A model generated the notes under the pieces. The model was not told the origin of the DNA, searched no databases, and was given only the letters and a program-made list of their open reading frames with translations. A DNA stretch of 64,000 nucleotides from Anabaenopsis elenkinii CCIBt3563 (lineage in GTDB: Bacteria; Cyanobacteriota; Cyanobacteriia; Cyanobacteriales; Nostocaceae), in the NCBI RefSeq assembly GCF_015245355.1, contig NZ_CP063311.1, positions 223,911-287,910 on the forward strand, in the 5' to 3' direction. Below are positions 63,581-64,000 of the stretch, piece after piece. Each line of letters opens with the position of its first letter. Positions within the stretch are counted from its first letter, which is position 1. A program made the translations under genes and the position numbers.

Positions 63581-63991
63581 TCATTTTTGCCAAACTACTA
63601 AAATCACTCCAGCGATAATAGAACTCAAACCTATTAGACGAGTGAGAGGAATTGTTTCTTTAAAGATAAAGTAACCCAACAACACTGAAAACACATACAC
63701 TAATGCTATGGAAGGGCCAGCAACACTTAAATTCACTCTGGTTAATAAGAGTATGTAAGCTACAGCACCTAAACCATAGCAGGTCAACCCGATTAACAGT
63801 TCCGGGATGGTAATGATACTGAAAATATGGCTAATGGTATTGTTTAGATTGACTTTCCCTAATTTAAGTGCGCCAGCTTTTAAGAAAAACTGACCAGCTA
63901 CACTTGTTAAAACTGATATTAATAATAAACTAAATTCTTGTGGTGACACAAATATACCCTTGTATTTATTGAAGTTTGGCAAAATTTTCAT
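63581..63991 (-). CDS. EamA/SMR-like four-helix transporter
   Basis: 136 residues with four hydrophobic segments, the last reading LTRLIGLSSIIAGVILVVWQK. SVAGQFFLKAGAL in helix 1, and VAGPSIALVYVFSVLLGYFIFKETIP, resemble half-size EamA-type transporters such as ArnE/F, which work as pairs in lipid-linked sugar flipping. Its place at the head of a glycan cluster fits such a role. Only one half-transporter is visible here, and a partner may lie beyond the window. Confidence 0.75.
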   Translation of the reverse strand: MKILPNFNKYKGIFVSPQEFSLLLISVLTSVAGQFFLKAGALKLGKVNLNNTISHIFSIITIPELLIGLTCYGLGAVAYILLLTRVNLSVAGPSIALVYVFSVLLGYFIFKETIPLTRLIGLSSIIAGVILVVWQK

Positions 63992-64000
63992 TTACATTGC

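Overview
The window looks like chromosomal DNA of a filamentous, probably heterocyst-forming cyanobacterium (Nostocales, Nostoc/Anabaena-like). The evidence is: photosystem genes (psbC, psbD, ycf4), phylloquinone genes (menD, menB), a CrtR-type carotenoid hydroxylase, Vipp1, cyanobacterium-restricted families (DUF3086, DUF3119, TIGR03792), very frequent HIP1 octamers (GCGATCGC), and heptamer-type intergenic repeats. The species cannot be fixed from the sequence alone. I noticed no rRNA, tRNA or CRISPR array.

Layout. 1-2206 (minus): the psbD-psbC operon, with psbC cut by the window edge. 3000-10166 (plus): ycf4, a cyclophilin lipoprotein, a ketoacyl synthase, a folate/biopterin-type transporter paired with a carotenoid oxygenase, and a glutamate dehydrogenase. 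10220-15481: an AraC-type regulator, then a signalling island in which a REC-wHTH-Hpt-degenerate GGDEF regulator diverges from a Cache-PAS-PAS histidine kinase that overlaps a CheY-like receiver. 15594-17418: an apparently intact IS607-type element. 17498-25258: ribokinase, folB, menD, menB, a Cys-rich small protein, a DciA-like protein, tandem pspA/vipp1 and a thioredoxin. 25303-30812: a DapL-like aminotransferase, uvrC, and a fused cytosine methyltransferase plus putative restriction nuclease. 30813-37287: a MITE, a zinc-ribbon protein, rlmN, an FKBP, dnaB, rplI and an internally deleted IS607 relic. 37379-50564: adenine deaminase, glyoxalase II, an RND efflux pair, a UbiH-type monooxygenase, a soluble lytic transglycosylase, tatC and plsY. 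50675-59765: DUF3086, DUF3119, an MlaE permease, sppA, aroH, crtR, pyruvate kinase and a Uma2 protein. 59812-63991 (minus): surface-glycan genes (two glycosyltransferases, a GDP-mannose 4,6-dehydratase and a small EamA-like transporter).

Most genes are housekeeping and are packed with short gaps. Functional links: photosystem assembly (psbDC, ycf4, vipp1, menDB, crtR); replication (dnaB with its probable loader DciA, not adjacent); envelope biogenesis (RND pump, lytic transglycosylase, TatC, PlsY, MlaE, SppA, glycan genes).

The most unusual signals are non-coding or mobile: (i) a 208-bp element present twice with four mismatches, carrying several inverted repeats but no ORF; (ii) a compact multi-hairpin segment at 53370-53516, resembling an IS200/IS605 end or stand-alone guide-RNA scaffold, placed directly on the 5' end of mlaE; (iii) a 216-bp MITE with 21-bp terminal inverted repeats and a 6-bp target duplication; (iv) an IS607 TnpB whose expected RuvC-II glutamate is aspartate, together with a deletion derivative of a related element. 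The fused methyltransferase-nuclease and the three-gene phosphorelay are the best protein-level leads.
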